From Syncephalastrum monosporum B8922 (taxonomy: Eukaryota > Mucoromycota > Mucoromycetes > Mucorales > Syncephalastraceae): a DNA stretch of 64,000 bases. Within the stretch, counting starts at the first letter, position 1; each line of letters starts with the position of its first letter. The stretch is taken from NCBI GenBank assembly GCA_000697355.1, contig JNEN01000720.1, positions 25,121-89,120 on the forward strand, given 5' to 3'. This document shows positions 22,476-33,409 of this stretch, one piece after another. Under the pieces are notes generated by a model. It was given only the letters and a program-made list of their open reading frames with translations, did not search any database and had not been told where the DNA came from. Both the position numbers and the translations under genes were made by a program.

Positions 22476-25400
22476 ATGCCGCCGCACCTCAGCACGAAGC
22501 ACGTCGACGACCCGCCGCCGTGGACCCAGCTGTCGTATGTCCTTGCAAAGGAGATCCTCAGCAGAGACTGGCACCATGGCTTCCTGTCTGCGCAGGAGGC
22601 CACTCTTTTTGAATCCGCTACCGAGACATTCGAACGCTGGTTTAGCTTGATGCACTGGCCACAATCCTCCCGTGCCGTGCCCGACCCTGACCGTGAACGC
22701 ACCATTCTGCGCATTCGGTCGATGCTCTACGAGCAATTCGTGCCTCACTTGTACCACTCGGACCGGCCCTGCTGTCAACACGCTCGCATCGACCTCGAAC
22801 GCATCTACTCGGAAGCCAGGGCACTCCCCACCCCACCCCAGTCCCCTGACCGCGTCGCTGCCATCGATATCGGCATGACGCCCACGGTCAAGAAGGAGGA
22901 CGACGAGCCAGAGAACGACAAGCCGGAAGCGGACGGAAAAGACCTGCCCCTCGTCAGCTATGGCCCCAACATACCCCTCAACGACGTCTACCATACCCTC
23001 GAATATGATCATACTGCCATGATTGAATTACAGAAACTCGAGGTACTTTCTTCATCCTGTCAAACTTCGTGTTCAAGCCGGTCTGACATCCCACGTATCT
23101 CTCTCGCTCTCGCTCTCGCTCTCTTTTTTAGGAATTTGAAGCCCAGGAAGAGATGAACGATGAAGAGGAGAAGAACAATCTGCAAGAACATTCGGTAATA
23201 GAAAGTCTCGCGTAGCCCGCTCTAGAAAGCGTACTGATACGATTCCATCTTAGCTATCCATGTTCAATGGCGGTCAATTTAATCTCAAGGTACACAGTAT
23301 CCTCATTCTACATGGGAGTATGTGTCCTCATGGCAATTCTTCCTATCTTTTAGTATCTTTTGCAAGGCATCGCCACCCATAGAGATCAATTAGCCCTATC
23401 CGACAAAGATCTGCGCCACCTGCTATCCGACTTTAAGCCCCATCGCACCAAGTGGGTACGTACTTTTTTCCCTGGTTTCTCTTTAAGATAGAAGCATGAC
23501 TCAAGTGGGGTGGTGGCTATAGGCTAGCGATAACAAAATTGGACAGGAAGAGCTCTATGAAGCGATTGAAAAGGTCTTGACCGACCTGAAGAATTTTACC
23601 GAGCACTCGACGCCTTTCCTCAACAAGGTCAGCAAACGCGAAGCGCCTGATTATTTTGAAGGTACGCCTAGTTGTCCAAACGGATCAGTCAATATCTCAT
23701 TCTATGTTATGCTGATCATATTCGTCAATGCTCAGTCATCAAGAGGCCTATGGATCTGGGCACAGTCACCAAAAAGATGAAGGCGCTTCAGTACAGATCG
23801 AAAAAAGAGTTTGCCAACGATCTCTACCTGATCTACGACAATTGCTTATTGTACAATACCAACCCAGTAAGTCCAATTTATCCTCCCTCCTTCCGTCTGA
23901 TGTGGTCTTGACACGTCTTTAATTTTTAGCAAGCAAGCGAATACCGGAAACACGCGTATGCCATGCGCCGCAAAACCGATCGTCTTTTGAGTCGGGTGCC
24001 TGACATTGTTGTCAAGGACAAGATCGACGCCGAGGTCGAGGAGTTTGGAGACGAAGGCAGCGACGACAATGATTCCGAAGTGGCACGGCCCTCACGGAAA
24101 ACGCCAGGGGGCCAGAAGCACGCAGATCGAAAAGAAAGCGCCGACCGCTTCTCGCGCGAACGGTCGATGACGCGTGAATCCAGCGCACCGGCCGGCACCG
24201 ATCTCACCCACGGCAGCAGCGATAACGAGAGCAATTACCAGACGCCCAACGGCCACGTGCACGCCGAGTATGGTGGGAAGCATGTCAAGGGTCAAAACGG
24301 CACAGAAGACGACGCCAAGAGCGTCGGGGAGGATATGGATGGCGACCTTGCAGAATTGCAGGACCAATTATGGCACGACCTGACGAAGAAGACGCGCGCC
24401 AAGCTCGCCATCGACGTCGAGCGCCAGTATCAGTACAGTTTTGCCGACCGCGAAGCGCTCACACGCTCTGCGCTTGACATGGAGCGTTTTGCGCTCATCG
24501 AGAACTTGCACCATAAGCCCGCCATGACCCAAAAGCTCGTCAAATGCACGCACGACCGGTTCTCGCGGTGGAACGAGCGCAGTGGCGGCTCGGCGAGCCT
24601 CTATGATGAGGTGGACCTCGACTCGAGTGATGATGATAATCTCGACGCGTTCTTTTCGCGCAAGATTACGAAACCCAAGACCGAGGAGGACGATGCTATG
24701 CGGACCGACTTGTTCTTGCCGGAATACTTTCTGTCGTGCGGTTTACCGGAGATCACGGCGCTATCGGATAATTTGCGCGAAGAGGTGCCGATGGAGACGC
24801 GGCACCTCTCACGCAAGGGATCGGTGGATACGGACATCAGTCTGGCAAGGCACCCACGCGGGTACACGGATGTCTCGCTTGACGTCTATCCGTCGGTGCA
24901 CTTTCCCAATCATGGGCTCAACACATTGATCGACCGGAATTTACAGCAGCTACAGAAAATCCGCCAAGTCTATACCAAGTGCAATGCTGTGCGGAACAAT
25001 GTGCCGGTAAGTACAAGCCCTACAAACCGAAAAGACGCGACCGATACTGACTCTCTTTGCTGCAGCTATCCGCGTTAGCATCGTCAATATCCCTCGAAGA
25101 TCCTTCCTCCTCATTACATAGTATGATGCCGAGTCCATCGTCTATCCTACACACCCCCTTTTCACCGCCGCCGCCCGACGCCCGACCTCTGCTTTCCGCA
25201 AGTGACCTCCATCCGCCTCATCAAGCCACGCCCCCGCTCATTATCGATCCCAACTCCGGACACAGCATTATGCAACGGTCCGTCACAAAACTGCTCGCCC
25301 ACGCTGGTTTCGAGGGTGCTCACGAGAGCGCATTTGGCGTCATTACCGATATCGCGCTCGACTACATGACCAACGTCGGCAAGATGCTGCGCAGTTACTC

Positions 25401-26514
25401 GGATGATTACGGACGACGCATGAGCAGCGAGGAGATCATCATGCACGTGCTCTTTGAGAACGGCGTCGAGAACATTTCTGATCTCGAGACCTATATCCGC
25501 GATGACATTGAGCGATATGGCTATCGCCTCGAAGAGCTCCATCGCAAGCTCGAAACGTCTTATCAGGACCTCCTTTCTGTAAGTTACATGGTATTATTGC
25601 AAAGCAGTGTGTTTACAGACGCGCGTTTCTCCAGGGACCCACAGAGCGTTCGGACGACGAGGAAACTGCCCTGGCAGACGATGAGACATTCATCACGTGA
25701 GTTACCATAGCCTGCTGTGTCTGTCCGTTTTACTCATTTGCAATGTAGTGGCTCGTTTGGCGAAGATATCGGCGAGGATTACTTCGGCTTCAAGAACCTC
25801 GGCCTGGACCAAGAGTATAATTTGAGTGCTCTTTCGGTGAGTTTCCGTCTGAAGAGCTACTGTCCATATTAACCTGATCTCTCGTTTCCCTGCAGCATAT
25901 ACCAGCACGCCTTTGGTTCGGAGTCAACAAGGACAAAGATACAAGCATAAAGACGTAAGTTTGGGCATGATCCATCCGTGCAAGGTCTGATGCATCCTTG
26001 TCTCTTTCTTTCTTTCTTTTTCTCCAGGTCTAAAAAGGAACCTGCACCCAAGTATCCACCGCCGCCAGCATTCACCCCGGTGACGTCCGATAAGGGGCTC
26101 ATCGGCTTGCTCCAGCCCGTGTTCCAAAAGAAACTGAGCGTCGAGGGCGGTATGGTCGAGGACGAATACATTTTGAACCGCCACCGGAACCGACCACGAT
26201 GGCCGCCGACCAACAAGACCGCGAGCGGACGGAAAAAGCCGCTCAAGGACACCAACACCAACAGCAGTGCCTCGCAGGCAGGTGCGAGCGGCGAGGCACG
26301 GAAAACAAAGCGGAAACGACCTCTCGAGGAAGTCATGGCCGAAAAAGCGGAGCGTGCTGAAAAGAAGCGGCAAAAGCAGGAGGAACGGCAACAAAAGATG
26401 GCGGAAAAGGAACAGAAGCGCAAGATGCGCGAGGAGCAGCGGGAGCAGGAGCGACAGGCCAAGCAGGAAGCCAAGCTGAAAAAGGCGCAAGCCAAAAAGT
26501 CTGGCAACGCATAA
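22476..26514 (+). CDS. SPT7: SAGA complex subunit Spt7 (bromodomain and histone-fold protein)
   Basis: Scaffold subunit of the SAGA histone acetyltransferase coactivator. Twelve exons join in frame: 22476-23042, 23132-23194, 23254-23289, 23354-23455, 23523-23661, 23736-23866, 23930-25006, 25066-25578, 25635-25696, 25749-25836, 25896-25954, 26028-26514 (about 1107 residues). After an N-terminal conserved part and an acidic linker comes the bromodomain, with [20 protein letters not shown], the [16 protein letters not shown] helix and the acetyl-lysine-binding Asn in CLLYNTNP. A long acidic/basic region follows. The Bromo_TP histone fold reads [20 protein letters not shown] through [13 protein letters not shown]. 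The Spt7 C-terminal motif is [20 protein letters not shown], then a Lys/Glu/Arg coiled-coil tail. Small exons of 36 and 63 bases occur. Confidence 0.93.
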
Positions 26515-26783
26515 TTTGTATCATTTTTCCTTTTGTTCTTCTCTACTCATTCAAACCTTCTCGTGTGCCCTCAAAAATACATATATACGCCTTGTACAGC
26601 AAAAGAAAAAAGAAAAAAAGAGAAACGGAATGAAACAACTCAGCGTGCCCCCAATGTGTACTGTACTATATTGTGCAGTACATACTTTAATATGTAGGAT
26701 GGACAGCCAGCGCGAGATTGTCATGCAGCAGACGAGTTTGCGTAGCAGATGTTTTGTGAATTTTATTGGGATGCGTGTGTAAT

Positions 26784-27693
26784 TTACTGGTCCTTGACCT
26801 TCTTGGTACCACGGAGGAGACCAGTACGGCGGGCAGCAATAAGACCGACCTTCTGACCAGCGGGGGCGTCGCGGGCCATGGTGGAGGCGTGACCAATGTG
26901 CTGATGGTTACCACCACCGTGAGGATGGTCCACGGGGTTCATGGCAACACCACGGGTACGGGGCCAGTTGTTGCGCTTGGCCTTGGCCTGGTGGTAGGCA
27001 CGGCCGGCCTTCAAGAGGGGCTTGTCGATACGACCGCCACCAGCAACGATACCGACGACGGCACGGGCAGTGGAGGGGACGATCTTCTTGGCGCCGGAGG
27101 GCAGACGCAGACGGGTGCGGCCGTCCTCACCGTGGCCGATGATGGTCACGTAGTTGCCGGAGGTACGGGCAAGAGCACCGCGGTCACCAATCTTCTCCTC
27201 GACGTTCGAGACGATGGTACCCTCGGGCATCGAGGCAAGGGGAAGCACGTTGCCGATAGCGAGGGCAGCCTTCTTACCGCAGTAGATGAACTGGCCGGTG
27301 TACATGCCTTCGGTGGCAATGAACGTCTCGGTGCGCAGCTTGTACCTATAAGATTAACAATACCATGTTAAGTTGCATGTTGCGTGCTGAATTCAGTCAG
27401 TCGTACTTGTAGGGGTCGCGGAAGACAACCTAATGAACAGACATTATGAGTATATATATACACATACGATACACCATTCCTTCCCCAATGTTTAATGTCA
27501 GTCGATTAATTACCTTGGCGAGGGGAGCACCACGACCGGGATCGTGGACGATCTCCTTGACAAGACCGCGAATGTAACCGTGGCGTTCGGCGTAGTCAAA
27601 GGTACGCAGCTGGGCAGCACCCTTGCGACCGACCGTGTGGGCCTTGAAGACGCTTCCGGCACCTTTTCTCTGAGCACGAATAACACGACCCAT
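26784..27693 (-). CDS. RPL2: 60S ribosomal protein uL2 (yeast Rpl2, S. pombe Rpl8)
   Basis: Core large-subunit protein next to the peptidyl transferase centre. Exons 27693-27514, 27429-27407 and 27345-26784 give 254 residues, the family length. The N-terminus [20 protein letters not shown] and the motif [20 protein letters not shown] are diagnostic; the conserved His of the HPHGGG loop is present. Exon 2 is a 23-base microexon encoding VFRDPYK. Codon use is strongly biased to C/G-ending codons, as expected for a highly expressed gene. A 5'-leader intron is likely (27832-27696). The gene is divergent from the TOM20-SET gene. Confidence 0.97.
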
Positions 27694-27695
27694 GT

Positions 27696-27832
27696 CTACA
27701 TAGATCCATCCATCCTTTTCGTCAGCTCATCCATTCATCCATCCATCCATCTTTCGTATCCGTCGTCGTATCCGTGTCGTTCATTGTTGTCTTTTTTTTT
27801 TCGTTGGATACTCTCGACTTGTAATAACGTAC
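27696..27832 (-). other. Probable 5'-UTR intron of the uL2 gene
   Basis: On the minus strand a GTACGT donor at 27832 and a TGTAG acceptor at 27697-27696 flank 137 bases ending 2 bases before the ATG. Leader introns are common in fungal ribosomal protein genes. The segment includes an imperfect GGAT repeat. Confidence 0.4.
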
Positions 27833-28416
27833 CAACTAGGTTGAAGGGAAAAAGAGGCCGAACTTCACCCGCTCCATTGGCTGGGATATCCCCCTCCCCC
27901 CCCCCTTCTCCAGCAGAATCTTGAAATTGCCCGTATTTCATAGCCCGAGCCGAAATTGACATCTGTGCGTGTACCGCGCCCTTCTCTCACCTCAGTGCCA
28001 TTCTATTCGGCACTACATCCTTTCTTTTCTTCGTACAATGTTGAAACAGTAATACGTGTTCTTCGATTGGGAATATCGATGAGTTTTTTTGTCTGTTTGT
28101 AACAGACAAGTCAGCTTCCCTCCCCCATGTATATACAGTACTGCATGGTTGATCGCAGCAGGTCTTCAAGACACGCCCTACGTGCATACCTAGCAGCTAA
28201 TTCAATGATCATGCACAAGCCAATGGCCCGTGTATGTTTATATGAGTGAGCGTGTGTGTGTGTATGTGTATCTGAACTTTTTTTCATACGGTGGTTTAAA
28301 AAGAAATAAGCATGCGTGTATGCAAATCGACAGACGTGTGACACACAGCTACTGAGTAGAACAAACAATTCTTAACCTTTTTTCTTTTATTGCGTGTGTA
28401 TGTACCTTGTCCCCGA
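27833..28416. other. Divergent promoter region of uL2 and TOM20-SET
   Basis: C-run near 27890-27903, T-runs and (GT)n at 28254-28266. No coding frame could be supported. Confidence 0.45.
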
Positions 28417-29996
28417 ATGAAACTCACTCCTCGCACAGCAGCATACACAGCCACGGCTGTCACTTTGACCGCCGGCTTATGCTGCCTAATCTATTTCGAC
28501 TACAAGCGTCATCACGATCCAAAGACGCGCCGCTATTTGAGTAAGAAGCACACGCTCATGGGCTGATCATGCGCTCACGTCCATTCTCTCCCTTTTGGTC
28601 AGAGCGACAACGAAAGCTGGAGGCCAGGCTCGCCCAATCCGAACGCGATCAAGCCAAGCAGCGTATGGCTGACGTCGCAGCGAGCGTCCTTGACAAGATC
28701 GCGCAGGAGGAAGTGCCCACCTTGCCGGCTGCGCGTGAGGAGTATGTCAAACTCAACCTCCTGCGTGGTGAAGAGCTATGCAAATTAGGTAGGCTCCCAA
28801 CAACCCCACCCCCAAAAAAAGGCGACGGTCGATTCTCGATTCATAATGCCATTGATACAGGCGAATCCAGCTATGCTGAAGCAGCCGCGTGCATGTATGC
28901 CATTGTCAAGCTGGACGCGTTGCCTCTCGAGCTGGTGGAGCAGGTTGTGCCAACTGCTGTGTACGATATTGTTCTCAACTGCATGGCGCTCGAGGTAAGA
29001 CCTCGCTCCTTCTTTCTCGCATAAGCACCCTCACACAAAGTACGCCTGAGCAGAGACTTCGGCGTGAGGAGTCATTCTACAAGCAGTATCCACCGGCCGA
29101 CATGGCTGTGACCTTGGATGCTCAACGTCGTTTCTTGACCGCCAAACATGCTTTTAGTCAAGGCGATGCCATTTTCACCGAGTCTGCGCATCTCTCGGCC
29201 CTTCATTTGGCACTCGAGGTAACATGAAAGGCGGCGATATAGAAACACGCGATGACCCTTTTTTTTATTTGCTGTCTTACAGGGCCAGCTCTGCCACTTG
29301 TGTATGAAAAGCATAGAGGCAGACGCCAGAGTCGAGTGCCCCAACTGCGACCGAGTCATATTTTGCAGTGAAACCTGCAAGCAAAAAGCGTCGACCTGCT
29401 TTCACGGCTTCCTCTGCACCAACAACAAAATAGACGCCATGCCGCAGGAGACGTCCTTCTTCGAGAACCCGACGCTGTACCCGTCCATGATCGCACGCTT
29501 TCTCAGCAGCATGGTAGCCGAAGAAATGGAGCTCAAGGCGGGCGAAGCCGCCTATGAGACTCACGAAAAGCCATTCACACAGTACGAATACCTCGAGCGC
29601 TTACCAAACACACCCGCCACGCCTTCAGCCGAGACAACCCAAGAACGCGAACGGGTGACGCAGGTCTTGTCGACCAAGGTCGCGGGCATCGAGCAGTTCT
29701 TGAGAGAAGAGATCTACCTCGAGCTCAAGGGATACTTTGAGAATAACAGCTTTGCGGTGAGCGCGCCCCAAGACCTGGAGACACAGGTATTGCCCAGTGA
29801 ACCATGCCGTCGGCCACCGACAGTTTCAGGCACGCGGGGACTGGCGTTCTATCTCGTTGCGAGCCGGCTGCACCAAGCCAAAGATCAAGACGAGGCAAAC
29901 TGCCGTATAGAATTTCGAGAGGGTGACGCACGCCTTACTGTCATCGCCACGCGCGATATCGCTGAGGGTGACGTGCTGAACGCTCTGTATGTATAA
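28417..29996 (+). CDS. TOM20: Tom20-like mitochondrial import receptor fused to a MYND/SET module
   Basis: Exons 28417-28540, 28603-28788, 28861-28994, 29054-29218 and 29283-29996 join in frame into 440 residues. Residues 1-148 are a Tom20/MAS20 protein: a membrane anchor (TAVTLTAGLCCLIYFDY), a basic flank (FDYKRHHDPKTRRYL), and the receptor helices RGEELCKLGESSYAEAAACM and VVPTAVYDIVLNCMALE. The frame then continues through YKQYPPADMAVTLDAQ into a SET-N segment, and a MYND-type zinc finger follows (CHLC, CPNC, CSETC, HGFLC spacing). The C-terminal SET piece contains ARLTVIATRDIAEGDVLNALYV. The SET core motif NHSCxPN is replaced by LHQAKDQDEANC, so methyltransferase activity is doubtful. If intron 3 is retained, a stop at 29022-29024 would give a Tom20-only protein. 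Outer-membrane location is expected from the anchor. Confidence 0.8.
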
Positions 29997-31190
29997 TAAC
30001 ATTAGAAATAGAAAGTACACATTGCACAGCCACCATAAGATCATCCGTGCTAATGAAAATCGTCCTGTCTGGCTTGCCGGCTCTTTAAGCAAAGTATAAT
30101 GCTGTATTGATGCAACACGCGCATGGATGATATAGTCTTACGGATACTGCGTCTAAAAAGGAGCGACTTCAACATATTCCTGTGTTGTTCCAACAAGTGA
30201 TAGCAGCTTCAGCTGCTATTACGACCGGGTCTGATACTTTTTGCTATCGTCTCGCAACTGTCAGACATCCTCTTGAGCATGGAGAAGGGGTTCGATATGT
30301 GTATTTGATCGTCTTGTCTTATAGAAGTACTGTATAGATGTGTCATTATGCGAGTCCATAGATATCCTTTTGGGTGTCGTATAGCTTGACTTGTTTCGCA
30401 TATGGGCTCGAGGCCCATATATATATAACATTTTTACTTCGTTATTGGCAAAACATGGGTTTTTAGACACGGCTGCAACACACTCTGTCTGGACCAGTGT
30501 AGCGTATTATTACTGTTCATATGATACCATGTTTTCTTTGAATACGCACACCACTGAAAGCAAACTCAAAAGATACTGGAGTGTATCTTGAGGTGTCAGA
30601 AAGTCAGCCACAGGAGAAACCTGTCAATATACCTTAAAAGTTAATAGTTTTGTCAATCCCTGCATAGTGAATGTCTTCGTATTGCGCTCCGTTGCACTTA
30701 AACACGGTTATATACGATCTCACAGACCACATTTGTCTATTTCTCTCGATTCTGTGGAGACCATGGAGGTACAGTAAATAACCTTTCGGTCTAGGAAAAG
30801 GACATTACCAAATGCGTACGCATTTGAAAAAGGAACATTCCATGGGAGACTGAGAAAGAAATCCAAAGAAATGCAACCTTTTTTACGGTACTTGTCCATC
30901 AGCCTGTTTATTATGCAGATTTTTAGCTCCACAAACTATGCTTTGTTGCTTGTGAGACTTGGGGCTCTATAGTTTCATGCTATATTACCAGGGCGGTGCT
31001 GTAATATAGAAATGGGTGACCGCATGTGATTGACCGAAATTATAACGCACTTTCCGAGTTTTATGTGATTTTCGCTTTTTACCCGATGGCCCGCGCACAA
31101 GTATCGGTAGAGTAGATGGCGGGACACACAAAGATATAATGGGCACACAAGCAATGTAGAATCTTGGGAGCCTTTATTATGGCGAGATTA

Positions 31191-31226
31191 TGACGTAAAC
31201 AGGCTGTATTGTCAGCGATGACGTTA
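31191..31226. promoter_or_regulatory. Two CRE/ATF-like sites
   Basis: TGACGTAA at 31191-31198 and TGACGTTA at 31219-31226, about 120-155 bases upstream of the start at 31346. Such TGACGT cores are bound by fungal ATF/CREB-type bZIP stress factors. Regulation is inferred. Confidence 0.35.
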
Positions 31227-31255
31227 ACAACATGTCAGAGGACGAAAAGTGATGA

Positions 31256-31264
31256 TATATAAAA
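31256..31264 (+). promoter_or_regulatory. TATA box
   Basis: TATATAAAA, 82 bases upstream of the ATG at 31346; one of the clearest TATA boxes in the window. Confidence 0.5.
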
Positions 31265-31345
31265 CCAAGGCGAACATGCTGAGGCCTTTTTCCGTTGTTA
31301 CAAAACAAATAAGATAAAAGAAGGAAATCTATACATATCATAACC

Positions 31346-31723
31346 ATGTCATCTCCCATCATCAAGTCTGCCCTGCGCCCCACTACGATTCTGTCGCGGG
31401 CACTCGGCACAACAAATCAAACCCGTGGAATGTCTGCCTTTTCCAGTATGTCCGACAATGACCCGGAGACCATTGCTGTCGAGAAGGAAAAACACCTCAA
31501 GGAGGAAGCCAGCGTTCGATGGAACGAGAAACTCGCGTCCCACAGTGAGGCAGCCGTAAGTACAACCGGAGAAAATAAAGATAGAACATGAACACAGAGA
31601 ACTAAATATGGTGAAAATATTCCGCAACAGGTTAAGGCTGACCAGTCCCAAGAAAAGCCTATAAAGACCTTGCAAGAAGAGTCCTCCCATGAGCTCAAGC
31701 AGAAGACAATCAAGAACCAGTAA
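31346..31723 (+). CDS. Small mitochondrial-type protein, conserved in fungi, function unknown
   Basis: Two exons, 31346-31555 and 31631-31723, encode 100 residues. The N-terminus (MSSPIIKSALRPTTILSRAL, with further Arg and Ser/Thr and no acidic residue for about 35 positions) looks like a mitochondrial presequence. The mature part is charged and helical and carries the segment VRWNEKLASHSEAAVKADQS. I recall a WNE-LAS-SEA-VKAD pattern in small fungal proteins annotated loosely as mitochondrial, with no proven role. A strong TATA box and two ATF-type sites upstream suggest stress-induced expression. The gene is isolated, with more than 1.3 kb of non-coding DNA on each side. Confidence 0.72.
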
Positions 31724-33409
31724 ATAGTATTCCCTTTGAACATGTGTAAATAATCCAATATGGTTTCTGTCCATTTCGCTATACATTTCTTTTCTTTTTC
31801 TATCTACATTTATCTCTTTGAGCGAGTTCGGGGTTATTCGTAATTAATGAAGTTTCCAGGGAGCTGGGCGCCATATATAGCACATGCTCAAACATTGAAC
31901 TTGGTCAAATCCGTTCGCTGGTGATCAGAAATTGCGCATATTTTGCCTTTGAATAATACAGAAATAAGTCACTCTCACCTGTGAAGATGCCAAGCTCATT
32001 TGCCCGATTTGGGCGTTCGCCAAGGAGAACCGTTGTGTTTCGTTTTTTAAACCTGGCCAGACACATGACAAGTAAAAAGAAGCAAGAAATAAGTGAAAAA
32101 TAAAAAAATAATAATTCAGGCAAGTGGCATAGTTGACAGTGCAAGCAGAGCGAGTTGTTGTGGTCACACTCATCATCAGCCAAACAAATTATCAATAGGC
32201 GGATCTCTTGGCTTGCCTTTCATCTGTTTTATTTTGGGTTGGCGACAAAAGGCCCGCTTCCAACTACGTCTACTGAAATCATGGTTATGAATTCGGAGAA
32301 AGGGCATAAGCTCGGATGGCAGCGAGAGCAAAAAAGGGTCAAACCGCCGACAGCAGCATAGCATCGATAAAGGGCGCGGCCATTCGTACCGATCCGCTGC
32401 TCACGATGGATGCAACGCCGTCATGCGGAGAAATAAAGCAGAGCGAGAGCGAGAAACGGACGTTCCTTTATGACTTCTACATAGAACAAACAAAAGAAAA
32501 AGAGAAAGTCGCATAGCTGACGGTTGATTTTTCTAGTCCATAGAAAACGTCCAAAGGAAGTTTCTATCAGTAATGTGTGTCATCCATGTCGTGACGATGG
32601 CTACTGCAAACGTTCTAACAAAAACAAGGGAACTACACAAGTGACGCCACACCCCAAGGGAAAAAGAATCCAGAAATAGACAAAGCACCTGGAAGAAGTC
32701 CCTTTCCAGGTATCGTGCTAAAGGACCATTTAAATTTTTTTTAAACAGACCGCAGAAATATATATGTGCATACACACGTACGGGCAATAGAGACACGCGC
32801 GCAAGGACCCAGGGAGGAGCTAAAAGCTTGTGCGACGATACGGTTACGCCATCAATCTCATTCCATTGAAAGGACGAAAAAACCGAAAGAGCACCTGCTA
32901 TCATAACACGTTTTTCCATGAGACCTACTTCGAGTCATTCGCATCGATCCGAGGTTTCAGATAGCTCCACGAAAGAGCTCGAGAAGCACGGGAAGGGGGC
33001 AAAGAAAGCGCCAGTAACAATTGCATGAGGGTGTATGTTATTCCACGGGGCGCGGGCATTCCCTTTTGGACTGTGTTGCGATCCGGGAAAAAGTCTTGGC
33101 ATTGCCCTTTTGGGAGAATTTACCCTATTAGAGGGTTTTTCATCCAAGGTCCGCTATGCCTACGTACTTGGGTTGATTGGTTCAATGGGAACACAAACAC
33201 TCAAAAACATGAATAATTTACCCAGAATAGACCTTTTTACGTGTCGCTCACTACGGGAAAGGACTTTTCCGTTTACAGTTTCGCCTCAGCGGCCCACAGT
33301 AATTATTTTTTTTCACCTTCTTTGTCTATTTCTTCCTTCTCTCTCCCTTTTTTCTCTTGTTTATTTTCCTTATATTTCGTGCTGACAACCATCGCATGCG
33401 GTCATCAAC
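31724..33409. other. Intergenic, including the promoter of the velvet gene
   Basis: No coding frame with protein-like composition or family motifs. A CT-rich tract at about 33300-33370 lies just upstream of the velvet start. Confidence 0.5.

Larger units (their letters stand above)
29997..31345. other. Intergenic
   Basis: AT-rich with no gene I can support. The last 160 bases hold the promoter elements of the next gene. Confidence 0.5.

Noticed and set aside
26766..27371. 201-codon Gly/Thr/Val-rich frame on the plus strand
   Set aside because: Antisense shadow of the highly biased uL2 gene.
32533..32919. 128-codon hydrophobic frame on the minus strand
   Set aside because: No homologous motif, no intron signals joining it to anything, and composition close to random. 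Kept out of the gene list.
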